From an uncultured Clostridia bacterium (GTDB lineage: Bacteria; Bacillota; Clostridia; UMGS1810), in assembly GCA_934500875.1 (NCBI GenBank), contig CAKSTL010000007.1, positions 62,001 through 126,000 on the forward strand: a DNA stretch of 64,000 bases, given 5' to 3'. Position numbers and translations under genes: made by a program. The notes beneath the pieces are model-generated. The model was not told the DNA's origin. It saw only the letters and a program-made list of their open reading frames with translations, and ran no database searches. Shown here piece by piece: positions 62,961 through 64,000 of the stretch (its first letter is position 1; each line of letters begins with the position of its first letter).

Positions 62961-63101
62961 TCAGATTACATTGCAACGAATTTTACAGGCAACAGAACCT
63001 ACTCTTTCGGCCGCTTTATTTCCGGGTGCCTCGGCGCAAGCGTTGAGTGGCTCGAAAAAGACCAGAAGATAATTATCACAAAAACGAAAAGTCGGAAATA
63101 A
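62961..63101 (+). pseudogene. Fragment of a copper-amine-oxidase-N-domain-like repeat protein
   Basis: A 46-codon open stretch without a start codon reads ...NFTGNRTYSFGRFISGCLGASVEWLEKDQKIIITKTKS... and ends in TAA. It resembles the stalk/amine-oxidase N domain (RFISEALGAKVEWD...KTITI form). It lies in a different frame just after the leucine-rich-repeat gene and has no ribosome site, so it is read as a leftover of a lost gene. Confidence 0.55.
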
Positions 63102-63120
63102 TTAACACTATGATATATCC

Positions 63121-63155
63121 AAAAGGACAGCTTCAAATCGGCTGTCCTTTTTAAT
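63121..63155 (+). terminator. Terminator after the surface genes
   Basis: AAAAGGACAGC and GCTGTCCTTTT form a perfect 11-base stem with an 11-base loop, followed by TTAATTT. Confidence 0.85.
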
Positions 63156-63204
63156 TTACATATTTCTGCGGTGAAAAGGCATTTTCCCTATACCCCTTTT
63201 GCGT

Positions 63205-63249
63205 ACTTGATGTTTGGTATCAAAACAAGTTTGACACAAAACATCAAGT
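63205..63249. repeat. Inverted repeat in the intergenic region
   Basis: ACTTGATGTTT and AAACATCAAGT form an 11-base palindrome arm pair 22 bases apart. No T-run follows, so it is not a plain terminator. TTGACA overlaps the second half but no fitting -10 was found. Confidence 0.5.
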
Positions 63250-63289
63250 GTGAATTTTTATGTATGTAGAAAACGAAGACCGCATTTCA

Positions 63290-63325
63290 GGGCAAGGTAA
63301 TATATAACCATTACCTTGCCCGTTT
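63290..63325 (+). terminator. Strong hairpin in the region before the last fragment
   Basis: GGGCAAGGTAAT and ATTACCTTGCCC form a perfect 12-base stem with an eight-base loop, followed by GTTTTGACC. No gene on either strand clearly uses it. Confidence 0.55.
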
Positions 63326-63450
63326 TGACCGCTGAACCCCCCTATTTTATGCGATAAAAAACGCTTAAAATGTCAACATATATCTTTAATTATTTTAACA
63401 ATATCTCAAATTGCCGTTTCTATAAAATTTTTTGTATTCCACCTCAATAA

Positions 63451-64000
63451 ACGAATGACACAGTATATTACAAGGTAGTTGACGCTGAAAACTACCTTGA
63501 CCCGGAACCCGGCAAGATTGAAAACTGCCATATTGAAAAGTATATGCTCTACTACACTGTTACTTGCAAAACAAAGCAATACGACGGGAACACAAATGCA
63601 GAATTTGAGAGTATAGAATTCTACCTTGATGGCAGAGAAGAAAATGTGTTTGATCTGGATGCCGCCGACTATGAGGTTAAAAATCTCAGATTTAACTCTG
63701 CTAACGTAGGTGCAGAATACGGCAGCCTCGCCTACTCGGAGGCAACAGGCGTTGTTGCGCTTAATGACACCCCGAACACACGCAACTACAAATTGGAGGA
63801 AAGAGGAAAATTCCGTGGCATCATAGCAGCCGCAACCTTCCCGGATATTGAAAACTTCCATAACTATGAGCTGGAAATCCGTTACAACGATATGACGGAA
63901 AAAACCTTCGGAGCTTCCGCTTTCGGTGCGCAAAATGATACGGGCTACGAGATTTTCTCGGACGGAACGCACTATGAAGGTACGGATGCGGAGCTGTCGG
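63451..64000 (+). pseudogene. 5'-truncated adhesin-like frame running off the window (YDG-like domain)
   Basis: The frame is open from 63451 (after an in-frame TAA at 63448-63450) to the end. The first 30 codons already read like mature protein (DTVYYKVVDAENYLDPEPGK), with no start codon, ribosome site or signal peptide; the first ATG is at 63544 and also lacks a ribosome site. TVTCKTKQYDGNTNAEFESIEFY resembles the YDG domain of large surface proteins. It may be the remains of a giant adhesin similar to the protein at 48711-57116, or a gene broken just upstream. The rest lies outside the window. Confidence 0.6.

Noticed and set aside
63406..63972. 188-residue open frame on the minus strand
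   Set aside because: Its translation is rich in Cys, Phe and Val with no family resemblance, and the opposite strand carries a protein-like frame with YDG-type sequence, so this is its shadow.

Overview
The window looks like chromosome of an endospore-forming, gut-type Clostridia species (Firmicutes), probably an uncultured one. The grounds are the gene content: yunB, a LonB-type protease, a SpoVB-like flippase, DivIVA/SepF/YlmH, YloU/YloV, an Hfq next to miaA, and several TTG starts behind strong Shine-Dalgarno sequences. No tRNA, rRNA, CRISPR array, transposase or prophage gene was seen. The window opens inside a methylthiotransferase gene and ends inside an adhesin-like reading frame.

Region 1-5.7 kb carries mltG, a small unknown gene, pncB, a penicillin-binding protein and yunB. 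Region 5.8-14.7 kb is all on the minus strand: lonB, acpP, rnc, an Elp3-like radical SAM gene, then a roughly 650-nt structured non-coding RNA followed by a small four-helix membrane protein, dxs, tlyA and a RadC-like gene. RNA plus membrane protein plus dxs plus tlyA is the known arrangement of OLE RNA with its partner OapA. I consider this the most notable item in the window; it has its own promoter and a closing end-to-end helix.

Region 14.8-24.3 kb is on the plus strand: a membrane-anchored unknown protein, yqhQ, prmC, an SbcD/YhaO-like nuclease, a YhaN-like ATPase, yloU, yloV and recG, followed by a fold-back repeat of about 320 bp. Region 24.6-41.2 kb is a long minus-strand block: guaB and ileS, then a cell division/PLP group (divIVA, ylmH, sepF, yggS, an HlyD-like gene) and a tRNA modification/mismatch repair group (hfq, miaA, mutL, mutS, ylbF, miaB). 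A 170-nt structured gap separates ylbF from miaB.

Region 41.4-46 kb has a PyrR-type attenuator ahead of a uracil permease and pyrR, then a SpoVB-like flippase, HU and RqcP. Region 46.1-48.5 kb has an intracellular GH30-family enzyme and an EamA transporter.

Region 48.7-64 kb is a surface-protein island. It contains a 2801-residue secreted protein built of InlB-type repeats, an MBG region and SLH domains, an AgrC/AgrA-like two-component system, a second secreted SLH-like protein, a BspA-type leucine-rich-repeat protein, and two decayed or truncated surface-protein fragments. Secreted proteins on both sides of the two-component genes suggest, without proving it, that the system controls them.
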